A stretch of 64,000 nucleotides of DNA from Rubellimicrobium mesophilum DSM 19309 (lineage in GTDB: Bacteria > Pseudomonadota > Alphaproteobacteria > Rhodobacterales > Rhodobacteraceae). Position numbers and translations under genes: made by a program. Shown one piece after another: positions 44,704 to 53,789 of the stretch. Under the pieces are notes generated by a model. It was not told where the DNA came from and did not search any database. It saw only the letters and a program-made list of their open reading frames with translations. The DNA lies in assembly GCF_000600335.2 (NCBI RefSeq), contig NZ_KK088566.1, positions 1 through 64,000 of the forward strand. Reading direction: 5' to 3'. How positions within the stretch are numbered: the first letter of the stretch is position 1; the number at the start of each line of letters is the position of its first letter.

Positions 44704-45437
44704 AACAGCCAGCGGAGCGAGCGGCGCAGGCGGCGGGTGCCGTCGTGGTCGAACCAGGCGCCGTGGGCGAAGACGACCCGCTCGGGCGCCCAGTCGAGAA
44801 TCCGGCGCGCGGCCTCCCGCACCTCCTTGCGGCGCAGGTTCATCGCCGTCCGGTAGTGCGGGGGCGCCATGCCGTCCGGGGCCAGGCCGCCGCCGAGGCG
44901 GACGAAGGGGCGGATCGAGGGGCTGAGCTTGTCGGCCTCGAAGTTCTGGACGAGGTCGGTGAGGATCAGGGTGCGGCTTCGGAGGTGGAGGAAGGCGACC
45001 TCGCGCAGGCCCATCCCGCCGGTGACGAGGAGCTGGTCGAGGTCGGCGGCCCAGTCCTCGGGCGGCCAGGAGGCGAGGTCGTGGTCGATGCGGAGGCCGG
45101 ACCGCTTCACCTGCCCCCGGTCGCGGAGGCCGGGCGCGGCCCAGGTCGTGGCCTCGGGGAAGGCTGCCTGCCAGTCCTTGACGAAGACCCAGTGCGCCGA
45201 GTTCGGCGCGACGAGATGGGCGACGGGGCCGAGCCGCTCGACCTCCTCGCGCAGGGAGGGGGTCAGGCGGGTGGGCGAGTGCAGCCAGACCCCGCCATCG
45301 GCGAGGCGCGCGACGGTCATGCGGACCGGCAGGGGCACTCCCGCCAGCGAGAGGACGCTGTCCACGATCCAGAGGCCATCGCCCACCTCCTTGAGGGTGT
45401 CGAGGGGTGGGTAGGTCCGGTCCGCTTCCGTGGCCAT
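44700..45437 (-). CDS. DUF4336 domain protein
   Basis: A 245-residue protein starting MATEADRTYPPLDTLKEVGD, with GAGGAGC before the ATG. It follows the DUF4336 pattern (GLWIVDSVLSLAGVPLPVRM, HLVAPNSAHWVFVKDW, GGMGLREVAFLHLRSRTLIL), a metallo-beta-lactamase-like fold. Its likely metal residues are in HLVAPN and in WAPERVVFAHGAWF. Function is unknown. It forms a two-gene unit with the RNase Z-like gene. Confidence 0.78.
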   Translation of the reverse strand: MATEADRTYPPLDTLKEVGDGLWIVDSVLSLAGVPLPVRMTVARLADGGVWLHSPTRLTPSLREEVERLGPVAHLVAPNSAHWVFVKDWQAAFPEATTWAAPGLRDRGQVKRSGLRIDHDLASWPPEDWAADLDQLLVTGGMGLREVAFLHLRSRTLILTDLVQNFEADKLSPSIRPFVRLGGGLAPDGMAPPHYRTAMNLRRKEVREAARRILDWAPERVVFAHGAWFDHDGTRRLRRSLRWLL

Positions 45438-45538
45438 GGCCGTGCTCCTCTGCCGGGTCGCCCTTCCAGAACGGCGGAGGATGCCCGGCGGGTCCCACGC
45501 GGGGGCGGAGCCGGAGCCTTGCGCATCTGCGGAGCGCC

Positions 45539-45625
45539 GTAGGGCGGGCTTCAGCCCGCCGTCGAGCTTGGCGGACGACACGGCGCATGACAGGCGGAGC
45601 ATGGCGGGCCGAAGCCCGCTCTACG
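45539..45625. repeat. REP-like inverted pair, locus 1
   Basis: GTAGGGCGGGCTTCAGCCC at the left and GGGCCGAAGCCCGCTCTACG at the right face each other, 40 bases apart. Each arm is itself a small palindrome (GGGCTTCAGCCC). The same pair occurs at 53631-53710. This is the layout of a BIME-type extragenic palindrome pair. Confidence 0.65.
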
Positions 45626-45646
45626 CCTGCCCCGCGCGGCGATGTC

Positions 45647-45931
45647 CTAGCAGGGGTTGAGGCTCAGATACTCGAAGTCGATCTCGGGGAAGAGGCCCTG
45701 CTGGCGCGAGATCTCGTCCATCGTGAGGAGGTCCACATGGACGATGGCCGTCTTGTTGACGAGGCGGAGCTGCTCGACCGTCTTGAGGGCGAGGAAAGGC
45801 TCCCTCTCGTTCAGGGCGTCGCGGACGCGCTGGCCCCACCGGACGTAGACGAGGCCCATGAGCGCCTCTCCGTTGCTCAGGGCGACCCGCACGGGGATGC
45901 CGTATTTCGGCTGCTTGACGCCATGGTGCAT
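45647..45931 (-). CDS. Hypothetical protein (94 aa)
   Basis: A compact soluble protein starting MHHGVKQPKYGIPVRVALSN and ending FEYLSLNPC. It has alternating beta pattern residues (VRVALSNGEALMGLVYVRWG) and a conserved-looking middle (LALKTVEQLRLVNKTAIVHV). I do not recognise a family. Residue use is protein-like, a GGAG-like GGGGAGG lies upstream, and it fills an otherwise empty gap beside the REP pair, so it is probably real. Confidence 0.65.
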   Translation of the reverse strand: MHHGVKQPKYGIPVRVALSNGEALMGLVYVRWGQRVRDALNEREPFLALKTVEQLRLVNKTAIVHVDLLTMDEISRQQGLFPEIDFEYLSLNPC

Positions 45932-46107
45932 GGGAACCCTCCCCTTCTCTGCGCTGGGGCGGCGGCCGCCCCCTCGCCAGGCCTAGCAGGCAGAGGTTAA
46001 GGCCAGGTCAACGGCCCTAGGGGTGGGGATAACCCGACCCTCAGGATCGTGGACAGGAACCGGGCCGTGGTGCGATCCTGCCTCCGCATTTCAGAGGGGG
46101 ATTCGTC

Positions 46108-49100
46108 ATGCGCCGCCTGATCGCCGCCGGCCTGTTCGCCTTGGCCTCGCCGGCCCTCGCCCAGGACGCCTCCCCGGACGGGGTGCCGGACCGCCGGGTC
46201 GCCATCTCGCGCGACGTGGACTTCTACGGATCCGACCTGTCGCAGATGTTCGACGTGACGTTGGACGCCTGCCAGGCGACCTGCCTCGCCGATTCGTCCT
46301 GCGTGGCCTTCACCTACAACACGGCGGCCTCCTCCTGCTTCCCCAAGGGCGGCGTGGGCGAGGTGCGGCCCTTCGCGGGGGGCATCTCGGGGCGGGTCCT
46401 CGACACCGACGCCGCCGTGCTCGCCGACGCGGCGCAGCGGGTTGCGCAACTGAACTTCCTCCAGTCCTACGACTTCGAGTCGGCCGAGACGCTGGGCCGC
46501 GAGATCGGGCGGGAGCATTCGTCGGACGAGAACTCCTCGAACGACCTGATCGCCTGGGCGCGGGACTGGGAATCGCAGGGCGACACGCTCCTCGCGCTCA
46601 AGCTCACCGGCGCGGCCATCGCGCTGACGGACGACCCCGGGCTCTGGCGCGACTACGCGCGGCTCGCGCTGCTGGTCCCGACCGACACCGACGAGGGGAG
46701 CGCCGCCCGCGCCCGGGCGCTGCCGGCGGCGCTGGCGGCGACGATGCGGGGGCGCGACGCCACCGAGGAGGCGCAGGGCCTCCTGATGCTGGCGCAGGCG
46801 CTCGAGGCCGATGGGCGGGGGCAGGAGACCGTGCCGGCGCTGCGGCTGGCCTATCGGCTCGATCCCTCGGCGGAGGTGGAAGCGGCGCTCGACCGGGTGG
46901 TTGGGTTCTTCGGCTTCAACGTCTCCGAGAGCCATGTGGACAGCGACGCCGCCGAGCCGCGCGCCTGCGTCCTCTTCAACGAGGGGCTGCGCCAGGGCTT
47001 CGACTACGCGCCCTTCGTGCAGTTGCCCTCGGACGCGCTCACGGTTTCCGTGGATGAGGGGCAGCTCTGCGTCGAGGGGCTGACGCATGGCCAGCGCGTC
47101 ACCGTCACGCTGCGCGAGGGGCTGCCTTCGGCCTCGGGCGAGGCGCTGGCCAAGAGCATCCCGCTCGATTTCTATGTCCGCGACCGCTCGCCCGCCGTGC
47201 GGGTGCTGTCGCAGGCCTATGTCCTGCCCAAGGGCGGCCCGGCGGCGATCCCGGTCGAGACGGTGAACCTCGATGAGGTCGCGCTCAGCATCTCGCGCGT
47301 GAACGACCGCAACCTGCTGAGGTCGCTCGTGGAGGGGTCGTTCTCGGCGCCGCTCTACGAATGGGACCGCGACTGGTTCGAGAGGAACATCGGCACCCCG
47401 GTCTGGGAGGGAACGGTCGAGGTCGCCAGGGGCGCGCTCAACGCCGACGTGACGACGGAGGTGCCGCTGGCCGAGGCGCTGGCGGGGCAGCCCGCCGGGG
47501 TCTACATGCTCGCGGCCGGAGTCCCGGGCGAGAACCTGGACGACCGGCCGGCCACGACCCAGTGGTTCGTGCTGTCGGACCTGGGGCTCGCCACGTTCCA
47601 GGGGGAGGACGGGCTCACCGTCGCGGTGCGGTCGCTGGCCGATGCCTCGGGGGTCGGGGGCGCGCAGGTGACGCTGCTGTCGCGGTCGAACGGGGAGCTG
47701 GGGGTCGCCACGACGGACGCCGACGGGGTCGCGCAGTTCGCGGCCGGCCTCACGCGCGGCGAGGGGGGCGCGGCGCCGGCTCTGGTGACGGTCACGACCG
47801 GCGACCCGGAGGCGCCCACGGACATGGCCTTCCTGTCGCTGATGGACCCGGCCTTCGACCTCTCGGACCGGGGCGTCGAGGGACGCGAGGCGGCGGGGCC
47901 GATGGACGCGTTCCTGACCACCGACCGGGGCGCCTACCGCGCGGGCGAGACGATCCACGCGACGGCGCTGCTGCGGGACGACAAGGCGCAGGCGGTCGAG
48001 GGCGTGCCTCTGACGGCGGTGCTGACCCGCCCCGATGGGGTGGAGTATGCGCGCACGACCTCCACCATCGACGCGGCGGGCGGGCACGTCTTTGCCTTCG
48101 ACATCGCCGGGAACGCGCCGCGCGGGACGTGGCGGCTCGCCGTCAAGGCGGACCCGGAGGCCGACGAGCCGCTGACCGAGACGCGCCTGCTGGTCGAGGA
48201 CTTCCTGCCGGAGCGGGTGGACGTGAAGCTGACCGGCCCGGAAGGGGCGGCGCTGAACGGCACGGTTCCCGTGGGCGTGCAGGCGGACTGGCTCTTCGGG
48301 GCGCCCGCCGCCGACCTGACGCTGGAGGGCGAGGTGACGCTCTCGGCGGCCGAGGAGGTCGAGGGCTTCGCGGGCTGGACCTGGGGCCTGCACGACGCGC
48401 CCTTCGAGACGCGGATGGAGAGCTTCGGCGGGTCGGTGACCGACGCCACGGGAGCGGCGCGGCTCGACGTGGCGCTGCCCTTCGTGGAAGAGGGCGCGAC
48501 GCAGCCGCTGGAGGCCAGGGTCGCCGTGCGGGCGGTGGAGTCGTCGGGGCGGCCCGTGGAGCGGACGCTGACGGTGCCCGTGGCGCCGGACCGGCCGATC
48601 CTGGGGCTCAGGCTGCCGACAGACGTGCGGGAGAGCACCACGGCGCGGATCGAGGTCGTGGGCCTGGGGCCCGACCTCCAGCCCGTGCCGATGCACGTCG
48701 CCTGGACGGTGAACCGGCTGGAAACGCGCTACCAGTGGTATTCGCTGGACGGGAGCTGGAGCTGGGAGCCGCAGACGCGCCGGGTCCGGGTGGGCTCGGG
48801 CGAGATGGACCTGAACGGGCCTGTGGCCCTGAACGTCCCCGTGGAGTGGGGCGAGTACGAGGTGCTGGTCGAGAGGACGGACGGCGATTACGCGGCGGCA
48901 TCGGCGACCTTCTACGCAGGCTGGTACGCGCCGGTCGCGGCCGAGGAGTCGCCCGACCGGCTGGAGGTCTCGCTCGATGCCGAGGCCTACCGGCCCGGCG
49001 ACACCGCGACGCTGCGGATCGTCTCGGAGGGCATGGGCACGGCGCTAGTGTCGGTCCTGTCGAACCGAGTCGTGGCGATGCAGGCGGTCGCGGTGCAGCC

Positions 49101-51558
49101 GGGCGAGACCACGGTGCAGCTTCCCGTCACCGACGAGTGGGGCACGGGGGCCTATGTCGCGGCCCATCTGCTGCGGCCCGTGGACGGCCGCGCGACGGGG
49201 GACGCCCGGTCGCCCACCCGCGCGCTGGGCCTTGCCTATGCCGAGGTGGACCCCGGCGACCGGCATCTCTCGGTGGGCATCGACGCACCGGACGAGGTGC
49301 GCCCGCGCGGGCCGCTCGCCGTCGGACTGCAGGTGAACGGCGTCGCGGCGGGCGAGCAGGCCTATGTCACGCTCGCGGCGGTGGACGTGGGCATCCTGAA
49401 CCTCACGGGCTTCGAGAGCCCCGATCCGGCGGGCCACTACTTCGGCCAGCGCCGCCTCGGGGTGGAGCTGCGCGACCTCTACGGCCGGCTGATCGAGCCG
49501 GGCGGCGGGGCCATGGGCATCCTGCGCGAGGGCGGCGACGCCGGCGGCATGGGGATGCGGTCGCCCCCGCCGACGGAGCAGCTCCTCGCCTATTTCGAGG
49601 GGCCGGTGACGGTGGACGGCCAGGGCCATGCCGAGGTCTCCTTCGACCTCCCCGCCTTCAACGGCACCGTGCGGCTCATGGCGGTCGCATGGTCGCCCCG
49701 GGGCGTGGGCTCGGCCGAGGACGAGGTGATCGTGCGCGACCCGGTGGTGCTGACGGCCTCCCTTCCCCGCGTCCTGTCGCCCGGGGACGAGAGCCGCCTG
49801 CGCGTGGACCTCACGGAGACCGAGGGCACGGGCGGCACCTACAAGGTCGAGGTCCTGACCTCCGAAGGCCTCCAGATCCCGATGACGCGCGAGGTGCCGC
49901 TGGTGGACCTCGCGGCCAAGGGGACGTGGCGGCGCGACTACCGGCTGACGGCCTCCGAGGCCGGAACGCAGGATGTCACCGTCCGCATCACCACCCCCTC
50001 GGGCGAGGTGCTGGATCGCACCTACACCCTCGCCGTCGCCGCCCGCGACCCGCTCGTGGCCCAGACGCATCGCTTCACGCTGGAGCCGTCGCAGACCTTC
50101 ACCTTCGACCACACCGTGCTGTCGGGCTTCGCGCCCGGCACGGGCGAGGCCTCGCTGTCGGTCGGCCCGCTCGCGCGGCTCAACGTGGCGGGGCTGCTGA
50201 CCTCGCTCGACCGCGTGCCCTACGGCTGCACCGAGCAGGTGACGTCGCAGGCGATGCCGCTCCTCTACCTGTCGGATGTGGCCCGGGCGCTGGAGATCGC
50301 GCCCGCCGCTGACCTCGACAAGAAGGTGGACGATGCCATCACCCTGGTCCTCGCCAACCAGGACTCGAGCGGCGCCTTCGGGCTCTGGGGACCCACCTCC
50401 GGCGACCTCTGGCTCGACGCCTATGTCACCGACTTCCTGAGCCGCGCGCGGGCTCAGGGTCACGAGGTCCCCGACGCGGCCTGGGAATCGGCGATCAACA
50501 ACCTCAAGAACCAGGTCGCCTACTATGGCGACTTCGAGCAGGGCGGCCAGGACCTCGCCTACGCGCTCCTCGTGCTGGCGCGGGAGGGCAAGGCGCTGGT
50601 GGGCGACCTCCGCTACTACGCCGACGCCAAGGCCGACCAGTTCGCCACCCCGCTCGCCGTGGCGCAGCTCGGCGCGGCGTTGGCGGCCTACGGGGATCAG
50701 CCGCGCGCGGACCGGCTCTTCGCGCAGGCCGGGCAGATGCTGGACGCCACCCCGCCTGACCCGCTCCAGTCCATCTGGCGCGCCGACTACGGGACCCAGC
50801 GGCGCGACCAGGCCGCCGTCCTGACCCTCGCCGCCGAGGCGGGGAGCACGGCGGTCAACCTGGATCGCCTCTCCTCCGAGGTGGGGGCGAGCGTGAACCA
50901 GCCCGCCTCGACGCAGGAGTCGGTGTGGACCCTGCTCGCCGCCCACGCGCTGTCGCAGGACGCAGGAGAATCCGGCATCACCGTGAACGGCGTCGCCCCC
51001 ACCGGTCCCGTCGCCGCCCATGTGGACGGCAACGAGGAGCCGCTGCGGATCGCCAACACCGGCGACCGCGACGTGGACCTGACCGTGACCGCGCTCGGCG
51101 TCCCCGAGGTGCCGGGTCCGGCGGGCGGCACCGGCTGGGCGATCGACCGGACCTACTACACCATGGAGGGCGAGCCCGCCTCGCCCGGCAGCGTGGCGGT
51201 GGGGACGCGGCTCGTCGCGGTGCTGAAGGTCACGCCGATGGGCTTCCAGGCGGCGCGGCTGATGGTGAACGACCCGCTGCCCGGCGGGTTCGAGATCGAC
51301 AACCCGGACCTCCTCTCGGGCGGGGACACCGGCGCTCTCTCCTGGCTCACCGCGATCCAGCCCGCCAACGCCGAGGCGCGGGACGACCGCTTCCTCGCGG
51401 CGGTGGACTGGGAGTCGCAGGACCCGTTCCAGGTGGCCTACGTGGTCCGCGCCGTGACGCCGGGCCGCTATCACCACCCGGCGGCGTCCGTGGAGGACAT
51501 GTACCGCCCCGCCATGCGGGCGCAGGGCGCGACGGGCGAGGTCACGGTCCAGCCGTGA
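46108..51558 (+). CDS. Bacterial alpha-2-macroglobulin with N-terminal PAN-like domain
   Basis: Large periplasmic protease trap (1816 aa) thought to guard the envelope. The signal peptide is residues 1-18 (MRRLIAAGLFALASPALA). No lipobox Cys follows, unlike E. coli YfhM. Residues about 30-95 look like a PAN/apple domain (ACQATCLADSSCVAFTY, SSCF). Macroglobulin-type domains follow, with the bait region around PAGHYFGQRR and GGGAMGILREGGDAGGMG. The thioester motif YGCTEQ is at Cys1374, which would bond covalently to attacking proteases. Its stop overlaps the pbpC start (GTGA). The A2M-PBP1C pair is known in Proteobacteria and suggests repair of the wall after attack. Confidence 0.93.
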   Translation: MRRLIAAGLFALASPALAQDASPDGVPDRRVAISRDVDFYGSDLSQMFDVTLDACQATCLADSSCVAFTYNTAASSCFPKGGVGEVRPFAGGISGRVLDTDAAVLADAAQRVAQLNFLQSYDFESAETLGREIGREHSSDENSSNDLIAWARDWESQGDTLLALKLTGAAIALTDDPGLWRDYARLALLVPTDTDEGSAARARALPAALAATMRGRDATEEAQGLLMLAQALEADGRGQETVPALRLAYRLDPSAEVEAALDRVVGFFGFNVSESHVDSDAAEPRACVLFNEGLRQGFDYAPFVQLPSDALTVSVDEGQLCVEGLTHGQRVTVTLREGLPSASGEALAKSIPLDFYVRDRSPAVRVLSQAYVLPKGGPAAIPVETVNLDEVALSISRVNDRNLLRSLVEGSFSAPLYEWDRDWFERNIGTPVWEGTVEVARGALNADVTTEVPLAEALAGQPAGVYMLAAGVPGENLDDRPATTQWFVLSDLGLATFQGEDGLTVAVRSLADASGVGGAQVTLLSRSNGELGVATTDADGVAQFAAGLTRGEGGAAPALVTVTTGDPEAPTDMAFLSLMDPAFDLSDRGVEGREAAGPMDAFLTTDRGAYRAGETIHATALLRDDKAQAVEGVPLTAVLTRPDGVEYARTTSTIDAAGGHVFAFDIAGNAPRGTWRLAVKADPEADEPLTETRLLVEDFLPERVDVKLTGPEGAALNGTVPVGVQADWLFGAPAADLTLEGEVTLSAAEEVEGFAGWTWGLHDAPFETRMESFGGSVTDATGAARLDVALPFVEEGATQPLEARVAVRAVESSGRPVERTLTVPVAPDRPILGLRLPTDVRESTTARIEVVGLGPDLQPVPMHVAWTVNRLETRYQWYSLDGSWSWEPQTRRVRVGSGEMDLNGPVALNVPVEWGEYEVLVERTDGDYAAASATFYAGWYAPVAAEESPDRLEVSLDAEAYRPGDTATLRIVSEGMGTALVSVLSNRVVAMQAVAVQPGETTVQLPVTDEWGTGAYVAAHLLRPVDGRATGDARSPTRALGLAYAEVDPGDRHLSVGIDAPDEVRPRGPLAVGLQVNGVAAGEQAYVTLAAVDVGILNLTGFESPDPAGHYFGQRRLGVELRDLYGRLIEPGGGAMGILREGGDAGGMGMRSPPPTEQLLAYFEGPVTVDGQGHAEVSFDLPAFNGTVRLMAVAWSPRGVGSAEDEVIVRDPVVLTASLPRVLSPGDESRLRVDLTETEGTGGTYKVEVLTSEGLQIPMTREVPLVDLAAKGTWRRDYRLTASEAGTQDVTVRITTPSGEVLDRTYTLAVAARDPLVAQTHRFTLEPSQTFTFDHTVLSGFAPGTGEASLSVGPLARLNVAGLLTSLDRVPYGCTEQVTSQAMPLLYLSDVARALEIAPAADLDKKVDDAITLVLANQDSSGAFGLWGPTSGDLWLDAYVTDFLSRARAQGHEVPDAAWESAINNLKNQVAYYGDFEQGGQDLAYALLVLAREGKALVGDLRYYADAKADQFATPLAVAQLGAALAAYGDQPRADRLFAQAGQMLDATPPDPLQSIWRADYGTQRRDQAAVLTLAAEAGSTAVNLDRLSSEVGASVNQPASTQESVWTLLAAHALSQDAGESGITVNGVAPTGPVAAHVDGNEEPLRIANTGDRDVDLTVTALGVPEVPGPAGGTGWAIDRTYYTMEGEPASPGSVAVGTRLVAVLKVTPMGFQAARLMVNDPLPGGFEIDNPDLLSGGDTGALSWLTAIQPANAEARDDRFLAAVDWESQDPFQVAYVVRAVTPGRYHHPAASVEDMYRPAMRAQGATGEVTVQP

Positions 51559-53600
51559 GACGGGGCGCGCTCGCCCTTTTCGCCCTGGCGCTGGCCCTCT
51601 TCGGGCTGGCGGCAGGGCGCGACGCCTTCGACGCCTGGGTCGACGCGACGGTCCTGCCGCCGCTCGTGGCCGCCCAGTCGCCCGAGGTGCTGGACCGCGA
51701 TGGGCGGCTCCTCCGGGCCTACACGGTCGCGGACGGGCGATGGCGGATGGGCGTGTCGCTGGATGCCATCGACCCGGGCTACGTGGATATGCTCGTCCGC
51801 TACGAGGACAAGCGCTTCTGGCAGCACGACGGCGTGGACTGGCGGGCCATGGGCCGCGCGGCGGTGCAAGCGGTGCGGTCGGGGGGCGTGGTCTCGGGGG
51901 GCTCGACGCTGACCATGCAGGTGGCGCGGGTGCTGGAGGACAGCGGGACCGGGCGCTGGGCCGGCAAGCTGCGACAGATTCGCGTCGCGCTGGCGCTGGA
52001 ACGACGGCTCTCCAAGGAACGCATCCTGGAGCTCTATCTCGAACGGGCCCCGTTCGGCGGCAACCTCGAAGGCGTTCGCGCCGCCTCGCTCGCCTGGTTC
52101 GGCAAGCCGCCCTCGCGCCTTACTCCCGCCGAAGCCGCGCTGCTCGTCGCGATCCCACAGGCGCCCGAGGCGCGCCGCCCCGACCGCCACCCGGACGCCG
52201 CCCACGCCGCCCGCGACCGCGTCCTCGCCCGCATGGCCCGCGACGGGGTGCTCGATGCCGAGGAGGCGCAGGCCGCGCTGACCGAGCCCGTGCCTGCCGC
52301 CCGCCTCCCCTTCCCGATGCTCGCCGCCCACCTCGCCGACCGCGCTCGGGCCGAGACGCCGCTGGCGCCGGTCATCTCGCTCACGCTTGACGCCGTGCTG
52401 CAGGCGCGGCTGGAGCGGCTCGCGGCGGGGGCGGTGCGGGACGGGAGCGAGCGGCTGCAGGTCGCGATCCTCGTCGCCGACCACCAGACGGGGGAGATCC
52501 TCGCCTCGGTCGGCTCCTCGCGGTTCACCGACGACGCCCGGCGCGGCTTCCTCGACATGACCGAGGCGCGGCGCTCGCCCGGATCGACGCTGAAGCCGCT
52601 GATCTATGGGCTGGGCTTCGACCGGGGGCTCCTGCATCCCGAGACGCTGATCGCCGACCGGCCCACGGATTTCGGCGGCTGGCGGCCCCGGAACTTCGAC
52701 GGGATGTTCCGGGGCGAGGTGCGGGTGCGGCAGGCGCTGCAGATGTCGCTCAACATCCCCGCCGTGAAGGTGCTGGACGCGCTCGGCCCCGCTCACCTGA
52801 TGGCGGGGCTGCGGACCGCCGGGGCCTCTCCGGAACTCCCGCAAGGGAGCGCCGGGACCCCGGGCCTAGCCATCGCGCTGGGCGGCGTGGGGCTGAGCTT
52901 GCGCGACGTGACCGCCGTCTACGCGGCGATCGCGAACGGCGGCGAGTCGGTGGACCTCCGGGCCCTGCCCGAGCCGACCCCCGATTTCGCCCCCCGCCGC
53001 GTCCTGGGCGAGGTCGCCGCCTGGGAGGTCGCCGACATCCTGCGCGACACCCCGCGCCCCTGGGGCGTGCGCGGCGAGGGGATCGCCTTCAAGACCGGCA
53101 CCTCCTACGGGCACCGGGACGCCTGGGCCATGGGCTTCGACGGGCGGCACGTCGTGGGCGTCTGGATGGGCCGCGCGGACGGGACGCCCGTGCCGGGGGC
53201 CTTCGGGGCGGACCTCGCGGCGCCCATCCTCTTCGCGGCCTTCGAGCGTCTTGGCCCCGTCACCCCCCTCCCCCCGCCCCCGCCCGCGACCCTGATCGTC
53301 GGCAACGAGGCCCTGCCCGCGCCGCTCCGGCGCTTTCGCGGCGACGAGGTCCCGGACGCGGGCGGCCCCGCCCTCGCCTTCCCGCCGGACGGGGCGACCG
53401 TCGAGGGCGAGGCGCTGACCGCCCGCGTCACGGACGGCACGCCGCCCTTCACCTGGCTCGCCAACGGCCGCCCGGTCGCCACCTCGCGTCAGCGGGAGCT
53501 GCCCTTCGAGGAACTGGGCCCGGGCTTCTCCCGCATCACCGTGATCGACGCCGAGGGCCGCTCGGCCTCCGCCGGGTTCGAGCTTCGCGCGCCGGGGTGA
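51555..53600 (+). CDS. pbpC: Penicillin-binding protein 1C
   Basis: Bifunctional class A PBP (681 aa). GTG start at 51555, coupled to the A2M gene. An N-terminal anchor (ALALFALALALFGLAAG) is followed by the glycosyltransferase domain with YEDKRFWQHDGVDW (about 82) and GGSTLTMQ (about 115). In the transpeptidase domain SPGSTLKP holds the active Ser (about 345), with SLN in MSLNIPA and KTG in FKTGTSYG (about 513). A C-terminal BiPBP_C domain starts near 600 (LAFPPDGATVEGE). It probably builds or repairs peptidoglycan in the A2M defence pair. Confidence 0.94.
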   Translation: MRRGALALFALALALFGLAAGRDAFDAWVDATVLPPLVAAQSPEVLDRDGRLLRAYTVADGRWRMGVSLDAIDPGYVDMLVRYEDKRFWQHDGVDWRAMGRAAVQAVRSGGVVSGGSTLTMQVARVLEDSGTGRWAGKLRQIRVALALERRLSKERILELYLERAPFGGNLEGVRAASLAWFGKPPSRLTPAEAALLVAIPQAPEARRPDRHPDAAHAARDRVLARMARDGVLDAEEAQAALTEPVPAARLPFPMLAAHLADRARAETPLAPVISLTLDAVLQARLERLAAGAVRDGSERLQVAILVADHQTGEILASVGSSRFTDDARRGFLDMTEARRSPGSTLKPLIYGLGFDRGLLHPETLIADRPTDFGGWRPRNFDGMFRGEVRVRQALQMSLNIPAVKVLDALGPAHLMAGLRTAGASPELPQGSAGTPGLAIALGGVGLSLRDVTAVYAAIANGGESVDLRALPEPTPDFAPRRVLGEVAAWEVADILRDTPRPWGVRGEGIAFKTGTSYGHRDAWAMGFDGRHVVGVWMGRADGTPVPGAFGADLAAPILFAAFERLGPVTPLPPPPPATLIVGNEALPAPLRRFRGDEVPDAGGPALAFPPDGATVEGEALTARVTDGTPPFTWLANGRPVATSRQRELPFEELGPGFSRITVIDAEGRSASAGFELRAPG

Positions 53601-53630
53601 GGAACCCGACGGGCCCCGCAGCCGTCTCCC

Positions 53631-53710
53631 GTAGAGCAGGCTTCAGCCCGCCGTCCTTCACCCGAAAGGGGAGCGCCGACCTCGCATGGCGGGCTGAAGC
53701 CCGCCCTACG
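53631..53710. repeat. REP-like inverted pair, locus 2
   Basis: GTAGAGCAGGCTTCAGCCC and GGGCTGAAGCCCGCCCTACG face each other, nearly the same as at 45539-45625. They lie in the 189-bp gap after pbpC. Such pairs usually sit at transcript ends and may stabilise RNA or bind DNA gyrase. The maker (a RAYT transposase) is not in this window. Confidence 0.65.
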
Positions 53711-53789
53711 CCAGATGCGACCGCGGGCGGTTGCGGTCGCCGCCGGATCGGAGCACGACAGGCCAGGACCCGACGGAGGACCGCCCCGC

